DNA from: Lentisalinibacter sediminis
Lineage (GTDB): Bacteria > Pseudomonadota > Gammaproteobacteria > Steroidobacterales > Woeseiaceae
Length of the DNA stretch: 64,000 nt
Direction: 5' to 3'
NCBI RefSeq assembly: GCF_040706615.1
Contig: NZ_JAPDRF010000003.1
Location: 1-64,000 of the forward strand
This document shows, piece after piece, positions 56,860 to 64,000 of the stretch. Every line of letters begins with the position of its first letter. Position 1 is the first letter of the stretch. The position numbers were made by a program, and so were the translations under genes. The notes beneath the pieces were generated by a model. The model made no database searches and was not told where the DNA came from. It was given only the letters and a program-made list of their open reading frames with translations.

Positions 56860-58551
56860 ATGCTGAAACGCATCCACATCCGGAATTTCGCCATCATCGA
56901 CGAGATCGAGCTCGATCTGGGCGAAGGCATGACCGCGCTGACCGGCGAGACCGGTGCGGGCAAATCCATCCTCATCGATGCACTCGGCCTGATCCTGGGC
57001 GACCGAGGCAGCGCCGAGGTGGTGCGCCAGGGCGCGAAGCGGGCCGAGATCAGCGCCGAGTTCGAGATCGAGGGCATGGCCACGGTGGAGGCCTGGCTGG
57101 AAGAGCAGAGCCTCGATCTGGACGGCGAATGCCTGCTGCGCCGTGTGATCGGCGCCGACGGCCGCTCCCGCGCCTACATCAACGGCAACGCCGTGCCGGT
57201 GCAGAATCTGCGCGCGCTCGGCGAGCACCTGGTGGACATCCACGGGCAGCACGAGCACCAGTCCCTGGCCCGCCGGGAGGCCCAGCGCGACCTGGTGGAC
57301 CACCACGGCGGCCACCAGGGCCTGCGGGAGGAACTCGGCGACGCCTGGCAGCGCTGGCAGCGCCTGGCCGACGAACTGGAAGACCTGCGGACCCGCCGCA
57401 GCGAGCGCGACAGTCGGCTGGAGTTTCTCCGTTTCCAGGTGGACGAGCTGGAAGCGCTGGCCCTGGGTCCCGAGGAGCTGGCCGAGCTGGAGACCGAGCG
57501 CCGCCGACTCGCCAACATGAGCCGGCTCGCCGAGGGCTCGGCCACGGCGCTCGGCGCGCTGTACGAGAATGACGAGGTCAGCGCCCAGTCCCTGGTGGCC
57601 GAGTCCGTGCGCCGCCTGGAGGAACTCGCCGAACTGGATCCGGCGCTGGAGGGCGCGGCGCGCCTGGCTGTCGAGGCCGAGGCCGCCATCAGCGAGGCGG
57701 CCGAGGAGATCCGCCGCTACACCGGCTCGCTCGAATCCGATCCCGGCCGCCACGACGAGGTGGAGACCCGTCTCGGCGCCATCCGCGACGTGGCTCGCAA
57801 ACACCGCATCGAGGCCGGCGAGCTGCCGGCCCAGCTCGAGCGGCTGCAGGCGGAACTCACCGAGCTGGAGGAGGCCGACGTGCGGCTCGAGTCCCTGGAG
57901 CGCGACGCCGCCACTGGCCGGGAGAAATACGACGGCCTCGCGGCCGAACTCACGGCGGCACGCAGGCGCACGGCGAAGGATTTTTCCGAACAGGTCACGG
58001 CCGCCATGCAAACGCTCAGCATGTCCGGCGGGCGCTTCGTCGTGGCCGTGGAGACGCCGGCCGATGCCGAGCCCCGGGAGCACGGCGCAGACCGCATCGA
58101 GTTCCTGGTCAGCGCCAATCCGGGCCAGGAGCCCATGAGTCTCGCCAGAGTCGCCTCAGGCGGCGAACTCTCCCGCATCAGCCTGGCCATCCAGGTGGTC
58201 GCCGCCGGCGCCAGCACCATACCGAGCATGGTGTTCGACGAGGTGGACAGCGGCATCGGCGGCGGTGTGGCCGAGATCGTCGGCCGCCGGCTGCGCCAGC
58301 TCGGCGACCAGCGGCAGGTGCTGTGCGTGACCCACCTGCCGCAGGTGGCGAGTCAGGCTCACCGGCATCTGCGGGTGGCGAAGGTGACCGACGGCAAGAG
58401 CACGCGCACGGGCATCACGCCGCTGGGCGACAAAGAGCGGGTAGAGGAAATTGCGCGGATGCTGGGCGGTGTGGAGATCACGGAGCGCACCCGCGAGCAT
58501 GCCGCCGAGATGCTGGAGGAGGCCGCGGGCGGCCGGGAACGGACCGCCTGA
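56860..58551 (+). CDS. recN: DNA repair protein RecN
   Basis: RecN is an SMC-like ATPase that holds broken DNA ends for recombination. The 563-residue protein has Walker A GETGAGKS (29-36) and the coiled coils (about 150-370). The signature VASGGELSRISLAI and Walker B MVFDEVDSGIGG follow. The ATG at 56860 opens the canonical MLKRIHIRNFAIIDEIEL start; a long upstream frame lies in nadK. No LexA box was seen upstream, since the gene is tightly linked to nadK. Confidence 0.96.
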   Translation: MLKRIHIRNFAIIDEIELDLGEGMTALTGETGAGKSILIDALGLILGDRGSAEVVRQGAKRAEISAEFEIEGMATVEAWLEEQSLDLDGECLLRRVIGADGRSRAYINGNAVPVQNLRALGEHLVDIHGQHEHQSLARREAQRDLVDHHGGHQGLREELGDAWQRWQRLADELEDLRTRRSERDSRLEFLRFQVDELEALALGPEELAELETERRRLANMSRLAEGSATALGALYENDEVSAQSLVAESVRRLEELAELDPALEGAARLAVEAEAAISEAAEEIRRYTGSLESDPGRHDEVETRLGAIRDVARKHRIEAGELPAQLERLQAELTELEEADVRLESLERDAATGREKYDGLAAELTAARRRTAKDFSEQVTAAMQTLSMSGGRFVVAVETPADAEPREHGADRIEFLVSANPGQEPMSLARVASGGELSRISLAIQVVAAGASTIPSMVFDEVDSGIGGGVAEIVGRRLRQLGDQRQVLCVTHLPQVASQAHRHLRVAKVTDGKSTRTGITPLGDKERVEEIARMLGGVEITERTREHAAEMLEEAAGGRERTA

Positions 58552-58570
58552 TCAGTCCGGCGCCGGAGTC

Positions 58571-58978
58571 TTACTTTTTCTTCGGCCGCACGTAGAGGAC
58601 CAGGCTGTGGTCCGCGATCTCGTAGCCGTGCTTGGCGGCGATCTCGTGCTGCAGGCGCTCGATCTCCTCGTCGACGAACTCGATCACGTCGCCCGTCTCG
58701 ATACAGACCATGTGGTCGTGATGCTCGCCGTCGTCCAGCTCGAACACCGAATGCCCGCCCTCGAAATTGTGCCGCGTGACGAGCCCCGCCCCCTCGAACT
58801 GGGTGAGCACCCGGTACACGGTGGCCAGGCCGATGTCCTCGCCGGAACCAAGGAGCTCCCGGTAGATGTCTTCCGCGCTCAGATGTGCCTGGCTGTTGGC
58901 CTCCAGGATCTCGAGGATTTTCAGGCGTGGCAGCGTGACCTTGAGTCCCGCGTTTCTCAGTTCCTTCTTCTGCATCAT
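58571..58978 (-). CDS. fur: Ferric uptake regulator Fur
   Basis: Fur represses iron-uptake genes when bound to iron. The 135-residue protein has an N-terminal winged helix (LKVTLPRLKILEILE, ATVYRVLTQFEGAG) and the metal site HHDH (86-89). The first zinc CxxC pair of E. coli Fur is Cys92-I-E-Thr95 here, as in Pseudomonas-type Fur, and the tail lacks the second pair. The double ATG at 58978 is preferred to one 16 codons upstream. It diverges from bamE, a conserved arrangement. Confidence 0.95.
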   Translation of the reverse strand: MMQKKELRNAGLKVTLPRLKILEILEANSQAHLSAEDIYRELLGSGEDIGLATVYRVLTQFEGAGLVTRHNFEGGHSVFELDDGEHHDHMVCIETGDVIEFVDEEIERLQHEIAAKHGYEIADHSLVLYVRPKKK

Positions 58979-59095
58979 CGTCTTCGATTCCCTGGCGCTC
59001 GCCCTGCCGTAATCGGGTGCGTTCATGTATGATCGGCACGCAATTATGGCTCAGATAGCAGCCGCGCTCCACTAGCGCGACCGAGGCTTCCGGGA

Positions 59096-59521
59096 ATGAC
59101 TGAACGAGGCGCAATCAGAGAGACGAGTAGGGGCGCGTCACGAGGACGGATGCCGGGGCGCGCATTTCGCGGCATCACGCTCGCGGCCCTGGCCGCGCTG
59201 CTGTTGGGAGGCTGCGTCTACCGCATCAATGTCCAGCAGGGCAATCTCCTCGACGAGGACCAGATCGAGCAGCTGGAAGTGGGCATGACCCGCAAGCAGG
59301 TGCGCTTCCTGCTGGGCACGCCCATGGTCAACGACCCGTTCCACGCCGAGCGGTGGGACTACGTCTACTACCTCGCGCTGGGCCGCCGCGACCCGATCAT
59401 GTCGCACATGCTCACGGTCTACTTCGAGGGGGATCTCGTCTCCCGGATCGAGCGCCACCAGGCTGTCGAAGACGAGACCATGGAACCCCGGGGACTGCCG
59501 GAGCCCGACCAGAGCGGCTAG
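59096..59521 (+). CDS. bamE: Outer membrane assembly lipoprotein BamE
   Basis: BamE is a lipoprotein of the BAM complex that inserts outer-membrane proteins. The 141-residue protein has a lipobox ending at Cys40 (LLLGGC) and the conserved RINVQQGN and VGMTRKQVRFLLGTP motifs. A second ATG at 59150 would give a shorter, more usual signal peptide but has its ribosome site too close. Its stop TAG shares the CTAG palindrome with the stop of convergent rnfH. Confidence 0.93.
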   Translation: MTERGAIRETSRGASRGRMPGRAFRGITLAALAALLLGGCVYRINVQQGNLLDEDQIEQLEVGMTRKQVRFLLGTPMVNDPFHAERWDYVYYLALGRRDPIMSHMLTVYFEGDLVSRIERHQAVEDETMEPRGLPEPDQSG

Positions 59522-59877
59522 TCGCCCTCCCCCGGATCGCGCCCGGCCCGACCGAGCGTCCGGCCGGCTTCCGCCGCACGGCGCCGCGCCTCCCGCGGAT
59601 CGACGGTGAGCGGGCGGTAGACCTCGACCCGGTCGCCGTCGCGCAGCGGCCGGTCCCGGTCCGCCACCCCGCCCCATACCCCGACCGCGCAGCGCGCGAG
59701 ATCCGGCACGCCCGCCTCCTTCGCGAAGTGGGAAGCCGCCTCGGCCAGGGCATCCGCCACGGTCGCGCCGGTCGGCAGACGAATCGGCACGCACCACTGC
59801 CGATCCGGCAGGGCACAGACCACTTCGACGTCCAGCTCGACGTCGGGCGTCGCGTCGTCAGGTAAAGGAGAGCACAC
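59518..59877 (-). CDS. rnfH: RnfH-family ubiquitin-like protein (UPF0125, RatB)
   Basis: The 119-residue protein belongs to the RnfH/RatB family with a beta-grasp fold and an uncertain role. Conserved features are VEVVCALPDRQ, LPTGATVADAL and the RDGDRVEVYRPLTVDPREARRRRAA-like end. The start is probably GTG at 59877, overlapping the end of the upstream transporter by 20 bases. In E. coli it is paired with ratA next to smpB. Here ratA is not present and a transporter is in its place. Confidence 0.88.
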   Translation of the reverse strand: MCSPLPDDATPDVELDVEVVCALPDRQWCVPIRLPTGATVADALAEAASHFAKEAGVPDLARCAVGVWGGVADRDRPLRDGDRVEVYRPLTVDPREARRRAAEAGRTLGRAGRDPGEGD

Positions 59878-61243
59878 CGATCGCGTTCAGGAACACCAGT
59901 ATCACCGCCACCGGGGCAACCCAGCGAGCGAGGAAGCGCCACACCCGGTACAGCCCGTCGGCACCGCCCAGCTCCTCCGAGGTGGAGTTGGCGCACATGA
60001 CCCAGCCGGCGAACACGGTGATGAGAAGACCGCCGAGAGGCAGCATGATGTTGCTGGTGAGAAAGTCGAGATTATCGAACAATGTGCCGGCCAGGAACGT
60101 GACGTCGGAGAGCGCGTTGAAAGAGAGCACCGTGCCGAACCCCAGCGCCCAGATCACGATGCCGATCACGCTCGCCGCGGCCACCCGGGTCATCCGGAAG
60201 CTCTCCACCAGCCAGGCCGTCGCCGGTTCCATGAGCCCGATGGCCGATGTCCAGGCCGCGAAGGAGAGCAGCAGGAAGAAGATGGTGGCGAACACCACGC
60301 CGCCGCTCATGTTGCCGAAGGCGAGCGGCAGCGTCTCGAACACCAGACCCGGTCCGGAACCGGGGCTGAGACCATTCGCGAAGACGATCGGAAATATGGC
60401 CAGCCCGGCCAGCATGGCAATGAACGTATCTGCCGACACCACCGTGAACGAGGCCTTCATGATGGAGGTGTCTTCCGGCAGGTAGGCACCATAGGCCATC
60501 ACCGCACCCATGCCGACGCTCAGGCTGAAGAACGCCTGCCCCATCGCCGCCAGCACCGAATTGGGCGTCAGGGCAGAGAAGTCCGGCGTGAACAGAAACG
60601 CCAGTCCCTGCTGGAAATGACCCGTGGTCATCGAATAGCCCAGCAGCACGAACATCAGCAGAAGCAAGGCGGGCACCATGAATCGCACGGCGCGCTCGAG
60701 GCCGCCCTCCACACCTCTTGCGACGACGAAGACCGTCAGTACCATGAAAAACGTGTGCCAGCCGGCAACGGTCCACCAGCTGCCTACCATGTCGCCGAAC
60801 AACGCGGTGATGCCGACGGCATCCTGGCCGGAGAATGACCCGCTGACGCTGTGGCCGACGTACGAGAGCGACCAGCCTGCGATGACACTGTAATAAGAGA
60901 GGATCAGCATGCCGCCGACCACACCGGCCACGCCCACCAGCCGCCACCGGCTGGTGCTGCCCTCCTCCTCGCCCAGCAGCGCCATCGTGGCGGCCGGGTT
61001 TCGACGCCCGCGGCGGCCGATCAGAATCTCGGACATCATGATGGGCAGCCCGACGACGAAGACGCAGATCAGGTAGACCAGCACGAAGGCACCGCCGCCG
61101 TTCTCGCCGGCGACATAGGGGAACTTCCAGACGTTGCCGAGACCCACGGCCGAGCCGGTGACAGCCAGCACGAACGCCATGCGCGACGACCAGTGCCCGT
61201 GCAGGGACTTGCGCGGCGCATCGACTGCAGCTTCTTCGCTCAT
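59858..61243 (-). CDS. SNF-family sodium-dependent transporter
   Basis: This is a sodium-coupled symporter of the neurotransmitter:sodium symporter family, probably for an amino acid or osmolyte. The 461-residue protein has about eleven to twelve membrane helices. The first helix carries the sodium-site motif GSAVGLGNVWKFPY. The substrate is not determined by visible residues. It lies between rnfH and divergent smpB, the place of ratA in E. coli. The shared overlap with rnfH suggests one transcript. Confidence 0.9.
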   Translation of the reverse strand: MSEEAAVDAPRKSLHGHWSSRMAFVLAVTGSAVGLGNVWKFPYVAGENGGGAFVLVYLICVFVVGLPIMMSEILIGRRGRRNPAATMALLGEEEGSTSRWRLVGVAGVVGGMLILSYYSVIAGWSLSYVGHSVSGSFSGQDAVGITALFGDMVGSWWTVAGWHTFFMVLTVFVVARGVEGGLERAVRFMVPALLLLMFVLLGYSMTTGHFQQGLAFLFTPDFSALTPNSVLAAMGQAFFSLSVGMGAVMAYGAYLPEDTSIMKASFTVVSADTFIAMLAGLAIFPIVFANGLSPGSGPGLVFETLPLAFGNMSGGVVFATIFFLLLSFAAWTSAIGLMEPATAWLVESFRMTRVAAASVIGIVIWALGFGTVLSFNALSDVTFLAGTLFDNLDFLTSNIMLPLGGLLITVFAGWVMCANSTSEELGGADGLYRVWRFLARWVAPVAVILVFLNAIGVLSFT

Positions 61244-61359
61244 CAGGACTCCCCACCCACCGGCTGAAGGGCGGAATTGTGGCCGAATCCCGGGAGAGTG
61301 ACAACAGAAGGCCCGCCGCCCTGCCGCCCGGCACGGGCCGAATCCGTTACACTTCGGCC

Positions 61360-61851
61360 ATGGCCGGCAAGCAGAAAAACAAAGGCAGCGACAAGCCTTC
61401 GCGCACCATTGCGGTAAACAAGAAGGCACGCCACGACTTCTTCATCGAGGAGACGCTGGAGGCGGGACTCGCGCTGGAGGGCTGGGAGGTGAAGAGCCTC
61501 AGGGCCGGCAAGGCGCAGGTGACGGAGGCCTACGTCCAGCTGCGCGACGGCGAAGCCTGGCTGTTCGGCTCCCACTTCCACCCGCTGCTGTCGGCCTCCA
61601 CCCACGTCAAGGCCGACCCCACCCGTACGCGCAAACTGCTGCTGCACCGAAACGAGATCGACCGGCTGGTGGGTGCCGTGGAGCGGCAGGGCTATACGCT
61701 GGTGCCGCTGGACCTGCACTGGTCACGGGGGCGGGCCAAGCTCACGGTGGGCGTGGCCAAGGGCAAGAAGAAGCACGACAAGCGGGCCACCGTGAAGGAA
61801 CGCGACTGGCAGCGGCAGAAAAGCCGCATTCTCAAGTCGGCCGGGCAATAA
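61360..61851 (+). CDS. smpB: SsrA-binding protein SmpB
   Basis: SmpB brings tmRNA to stalled ribosomes. The 163-residue protein has the conserved NKKARHDFFIEETLEAGL and GWEVKSLRAGKA segments, and the basic tail KKKHDKRATVKERDWQRQK that enters the mRNA channel. The ATG at 61360 is chosen by family fit; the ribosome site is weak. It directly precedes ssrA. Confidence 0.96.
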   Translation: MAGKQKNKGSDKPSRTIAVNKKARHDFFIEETLEAGLALEGWEVKSLRAGKAQVTEAYVQLRDGEAWLFGSHFHPLLSASTHVKADPTRTRKLLLHRNEIDRLVGAVERQGYTLVPLDLHWSRGRAKLTVGVAKGKKKHDKRATVKERDWQRQKSRILKSAGQ

Positions 61852-61894
61852 CTCAAGCCGGCATTGAATCACGGAACTTCCACCCCACATCCGT

Positions 61895-61900
61895 TATCAT
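61895..61900 (+). promoter_or_regulatory. -10 element of ssrA
   Basis: TATCAT lies about eleven bases before the mature tmRNA 5' end. No good -35 is visible at 16-18 bases. Confidence 0.45.
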
Positions 61901-61911
61901 AGAGAAAACTT

Positions 61912-62272
61912 GGGGGCGACATGGCTTCGACGTGGGTCGCGAACCCCTGGGTGCATGCCGAGGTGCAGAGTACCTCGTTAAACCATCTGCAAACCTTATA
62001 GTTGCCAACGACGACAACTACGCTTTAGCCGCTTAAAAACCGGCTCGAAGCCTTCCGCCCGGCACGTGCCTGTGCGTCCGGTCCCGGGAGTCATCCACAC
62101 AGGATCGCGCGAGGAGTCGTCCGGGCTCCGACCGTTAAACCCCAATTCCGGGCTGGCTGCGGGTTTGCCCTTTCCACCGGGTTGCCCGTAGTGAGATCAA
62201 AGGTGGAATAAGCATGTAGACCTCAGGGCAGAGGGCTTGCGGACGCGGGTTCGATTCCCGCCGCCTCCACCA
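61912..62272 (+). ncRNA. ssrA: tmRNA (ssrA)
   Basis: The 361-base RNA frees stalled ribosomes. The 5' GGGGGCGAC and 3' CGCCTCCACCA ends pair as a tRNA-Ala-like acceptor with the G3-U70 identity pair. The T arm GGTTCGATTCC is present. The tag frame (62004-62036) encodes ANDDNYALAA followed by TAA, one residue different from the E. coli ANDENYALAA. Confidence 0.98.
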
Positions 62273-62306
62273 AACAACGATCCATCCATCCTTCATGGAT
62301 GCTCTG

Positions 62307-62332
62307 AAGCCCGCGCCAATGCGGGCTTTTTT
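62307..62332 (+). terminator. Intrinsic terminator of ssrA
   Basis: AAGCCCGC (62307-62314) pairs with GCGGGCTT (62321-62328) around a six-base loop and runs into six T residues. Confidence 0.92.
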
Positions 62333-62416
62333 GCGTCTGAATTCATCGATCCTCGCACTGGATCCAGCGAGGCCGCATGACTGCGTCTTCAGTCTGATTG
62401 CGTTACGCTTCGGCCT

Positions 62417-63454
62417 ATGAGCCAGAGCAAACTCGCAGCAAGAACACCATCATCACGGATTTCACCCCTCGATCCACTACGAGTCGAGACGATCGAAAAT
62501 GCCGGAGGAAGAATCCACCCGCTCGATCCGATTGGAGCCGCGGTGTTCGGTATCGATTTGTCATCCGAGCGCCCGCCATCCCCCGACGTGATCGAGGCCC
62601 TCGAAAAGGAAATGGCCAGCCGCGGGTTCCTCGTCTTCAAATCCACTCAGCCACTGGCTGTCGACGATTTTCTTCGCGCCAGCTGCTGGTGGGGCGGGGC
62701 GGAACTCCACAGCACGCACGGAGTTCATCCGGCGACGCCGGATAGCAACCGACATATTTTCCGCCTGTCGAATGATCGTCGTCACGGCATCCCGGGGGTG
62801 GGTCCCCAGTGGCACAACGACGGCAGCTTCAACCCGGACACCTTCTCCCACGCGGGCTACCACATTGTCCGCCCGGCGGAGAAAGGCGGAGGGACCTACT
62901 TCGCTCACCAGGGGGCGGCCTATGACGCTCTCCAGGAGGAGCGGCAGGAATTCTGGAGCCGTCTGTCCTCTGTCAACTCCGCGTCGGGAGTCGTCCATCC
63001 GGCAGTGCATGAACACCCGATCTCCGGACAGAAAAGTCTCTGGCTCCACCTGGGCATGACCGGCGCGGTGATCGAGAAACTTCGGCATGACGATGGCTTT
63101 CGACTGCTCAGCTCGGAAGAACTGAAGCGGCTTTGCCATGAATACAAAGACGTCCTGGATGCAGGCTTCGAAGACGGCTACGCCATCGCCTACGAGTACG
63201 AGGAGAACGACTGCATCTTCATCGACAACCTGGCGGTAGCGCATCGCGCTTCACCTCAGGCCCACTTGCCTGCCGAGGAACAGGGTCTGCGCATCATGCA
63301 TCGCAGTACCGTTCGCGGCGTCAGCGATTTGGCGCCTCGCTACGGACTGCCGATCCGTATCAACATCGCGGGGCCGAGCCCCTTCGGCGCAGGCGTCTGG
63401 CAGGCGGGCGGGATCGGTTTCCGGTGGGACGAGAGCATCCCGATGCAAAACTGA
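62417..63454 (+). CDS. TauD/TfdA-family Fe(II)/2-oxoglutarate dioxygenase
   Basis: This family oxidises small molecules, using iron and 2-oxoglutarate. The 345-residue protein has the metal triad His133 and Asp135 (QWHNDGSF) and His276 (LAVAHRAS). A likely 2-oxoglutarate arginine is Arg296 or Arg300 (RIMHRSTVRG). The substrate is not predictable. It is AT-richer than its neighbours and lies just past the tmRNA gene, a usual integration site, so it may be acquired. It has no good ribosome site. Confidence 0.85.
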   Translation: MSQSKLAARTPSSRISPLDPLRVETIENAGGRIHPLDPIGAAVFGIDLSSERPPSPDVIEALEKEMASRGFLVFKSTQPLAVDDFLRASCWWGGAELHSTHGVHPATPDSNRHIFRLSNDRRHGIPGVGPQWHNDGSFNPDTFSHAGYHIVRPAEKGGGTYFAHQGAAYDALQEERQEFWSRLSSVNSASGVVHPAVHEHPISGQKSLWLHLGMTGAVIEKLRHDDGFRLLSSEELKRLCHEYKDVLDAGFEDGYAIAYEYEENDCIFIDNLAVAHRASPQAHLPAEEQGLRIMHRSTVRGVSDLAPRYGLPIRINIAGPSPFGAGVWQAGGIGFRWDESIPMQN

Positions 63455-63505
63455 AGCCGACGGCAGGGTACGCTGGCTCGCCCATCGGCGTGCGGCCGGG
63501 TGCCC

Positions 63506-63823
63506 TCAGAACTTGTGCGGCCGCAGGATCTCCACCTCCTCCAGGTAGGTGATGCCCGAGTAGTTGTCGAAGAAGTGCTCGGCCACCTCGTCGGCGATGC
63601 GGTTCGCCGCCTCCCGATCGCCGGTAATAACCTCGATCTTCACGTTGCTGAACTCGTCCACAACGGCCGCCCGGTTGGCAGGGCGCACGCCACGGCTGCC
63701 CTTGCCGCCGGCCGCCACCACCGTGTAGCCCTTCGCTCCTGTCGACTCGATCAGCCGAGCCACCTTCTCCAGGATGAGCTTCTCGGTGATGATGACGACC
63801 TTCGTTGCCTTGTAGTGAGTCAT
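63506..63823 (-). CDS. sbtB: SbtB-like PII-family regulator
   Basis: SbtB is a PII-like protein that binds adenyl nucleotides and controls the bicarbonate transporter SbtA in cyanobacteria and others. The 105-residue protein has the ferredoxin-like fold pattern KVVIITEKLILEKVARLIE, GYTVVAAGGKGSRGVR and SNVKIEVITG. It lacks the C-terminal CGPDGC redox segment present in cyanobacterial SbtB, ending in LRPHKF. It has a GGGGAGG site and follows sbtA by 65 bases. Confidence 0.85.
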   Translation of the reverse strand: MTHYKATKVVIITEKLILEKVARLIESTGAKGYTVVAAGGKGSRGVRPANRAAVVDEFSNVKIEVITGDREAANRIADEVAEHFFDNYSGITYLEEVEILRPHKF

Positions 63824-63888
63824 TGCTCTTTACCTCCCCGCGCGGCTGCGCGGTCATTATCGCTTGGCATGCCTCTTTCCGCGCCCGC

Positions 63889-64000
63889 TCACAGCCCAAA
63901 TACCGCCTCGGCGAGTGCGATGTACAGCGGGATGCCGACGGCGATGGCCACCGGGGTGCCGACGCTGGTCGAGGATCCGATGTACGAGGAAGGGTTCGCC
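63889..64000 (-). CDS. sbtA: C-terminal end of SbtA-like sodium-bicarbonate symporter (partial)
   Basis: Thirty-six residues are visible (ANPSSYIGSS, then VGIPLYIALAEAVFGL and a stop). They match the last membrane helix of SbtA, where ANPS.Y and GIPLY are conserved. Placement directly before sbtB supports this. The rest lies outside the window. Confidence 0.75.
   Translation of the reverse strand, partial: ANPSSYIGSSTSVGTPVAIAVGIPLYIALAEAVFGL

Overview
The window is a GC-rich, gene-dense stretch of a gammaproteobacterial chromosome. Gene order and content point to a deep-branching lineage. The long blocks rimP-nusA-infB-rbfA-truB-rpsO-pnp, hrcA-grpE-dnaK-dnaJ with a CIRCE operator, and ftsH-folP-glmM-tpiA-secG-tRNA-Leu-nuoA..N are all intact. 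An SbtA/SbtB-type bicarbonate uptake pair at the right edge and a PhaR regulator suggest an autotroph that can store polyhydroxyalkanoate, perhaps Ectothiorhodospiraceae-like. The taxonomic placement is inference only.

Layout. 1-3,990 is an AT-richer accessory region. It holds a secreted protein with 29 nine-residue VGSG repeats, two paralogous DUF6502-like putative regulators, a small upstream ORF, palindromes, and a strong candidate small RNA (216-311) behind a perfect CRP-type site. 3,992-10,316 is ligA-zipA-smc. 10,432-14,462 holds queF, a lysine-rich dksA variant, gluQ, phaR and yheT, with a candidate small RNA or attenuated leader between phaR and yheT. 14,583-23,259 is the translation and RNA-metabolism operon, read leftward from an initiator tRNA gene (tRNA-fMet, rimP, nusA, infB, rbfA, truB, rpsO, pnp). 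23,343-37,796 is a complete 14-gene complex I operon (nuoA-N). 37,993-49,710 holds tRNA-Leu(GAG), secG, tpiA, glmM, folP, ftsH, rlmE, greA, carB and carA, with yhbY divergent. 49,887-55,759 is dapB, dnaJ, dnaK, grpE and hrcA. 55,958-59,521 is nadK, recN, fur (opposite strand) and bamE. 59,518-62,332 is rnfH, an SNF-family sodium symporter, smpB and tmRNA (ssrA). The right edge holds a TauD-like dioxygenase and sbtB, then the 3' end of sbtA.

Most genes are core housekeeping and interpretable. The parts that may hold undescribed biology are the left-hand accessory locus (RTX-like repeat protein, DUF6502 pair, and an sRNA whose loop is complementary to the repeat gene's ribosome binding site), the RNA element before yheT, the histone-tailed DksA with two of four zinc cysteines replaced, and several structured leaders (pnp, carA, dnaJ).
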